A program made the position numbers and the translations under genes. Positions 63,857 through 64,000 of a DNA stretch of 64,000 bases are shown here, piece by piece (positions within the stretch are counted from its first letter, which is position 1; each line of letters starts with the position of its first letter). Under the pieces are notes generated by a model, which worked only from the letters and a program-made list of their open reading frames with translations, was not told where the DNA came from and ran no database searches. The DNA is from Apostichopus japonicus (lineage: Eukaryota; Echinodermata; Holothuroidea; Aspidochirotida; Stichopodidae). The stretch spans positions 4,176,501-4,240,500 of the forward strand of contig NC_092569.1 of assembly GCF_037975245.1 (NCBI RefSeq). The letters are read 5' to 3'.

Positions 63857-64000
63857 CTATAACAGAAAATAATGGATGACAGCAGCATTAACTTTATCTA
63901 AGGAAGAGTCATTTAATTGATTTATTAATTTTTGTATTTATTCCTAATTTCATGCAGTTTTTTCCCTTCACCAAAACGAGTGCCCGGTTAGCATACACAT
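63857..64000 (-). other. Upstream intron, partial
   Basis: 144 bases to the window edge, no exon recognised. Confidence 0.5.

Overview
The window is eukaryotic nuclear DNA from an animal. It is AT-rich, with long (TA)n arrays, many G/C homopolymers, minisatellites, and nested hAT-type inverted-repeat transposons. The recognisable genes are intron-containing metazoan genes with GT-AG junctions. A fibrinogen-domain mosaic secreted protein, an intronless GT10 fucosyltransferase and a strong excess of the palindrome TAGGCCTA suggest a marine deuterostome. I favour an echinoderm, possibly a sea cucumber, but that is inference and not shown by any single feature.

Layout. 1-20.7 kb has no gene I can support. 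It holds a decayed LINE reverse transcriptase cut by a hAT-like MITE (2.4-3.5 kb), a repeat with a hammerhead-like motif (3.7-4.1 kb), a three-level nest of inverted-repeat elements inside a GAAGGA microsatellite (6.1-8.95 kb), and further MITEs at 10.96, 14.0 and 18.6 kb. At 20.8-22.3 kb is an intronless gene for a basic 492-residue protein with SILK and RVxF motifs typical of protein phosphatase 1 partners. 24.8-26.2 kb is a minisatellite into which a 365-bp hAT fragment inserted with a perfect 8-bp target duplication. 27.75-27.90 kb is an intact duplicate of one exon of the TMEM179B-like gene.

30.1-35.4 kb is a complete five-exon BPNT2/IMPAD1 gene (338 aa, Golgi PAP phosphatase). Its introns contain a foldback element and an antisense Penelope-type GIY-YIG remnant. 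44.8-50.1 kb (minus strand) is a TMEM179B-like four-pass membrane protein gene; five exons were assembled and the last was not found. 53.3-54.6 kb is an intronless alpha-1,3-fucosyltransferase. 58.2-63.9 kb (minus strand) is the 3' part of a secreted mosaic protein: FReD (lacking its C-terminal third), TIL-type cysteine-rich domain, EGF-like domain, then a full FReD whose ligand-pocket region carries a 22-residue tyrosine-rich insertion built partly from a TAT microsatellite.

The genes are not an operon and each is probably expressed on its own. BPNT2 clears PAP left by Golgi sulfotransferases and the fucosyltransferase also acts in the Golgi, so both could serve sulfated or fucosylated glycan synthesis. 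That link is by function only. Exon boundaries were derived by hand from reading-frame continuity, splice consensus and family alignment from memory; no database search was run.
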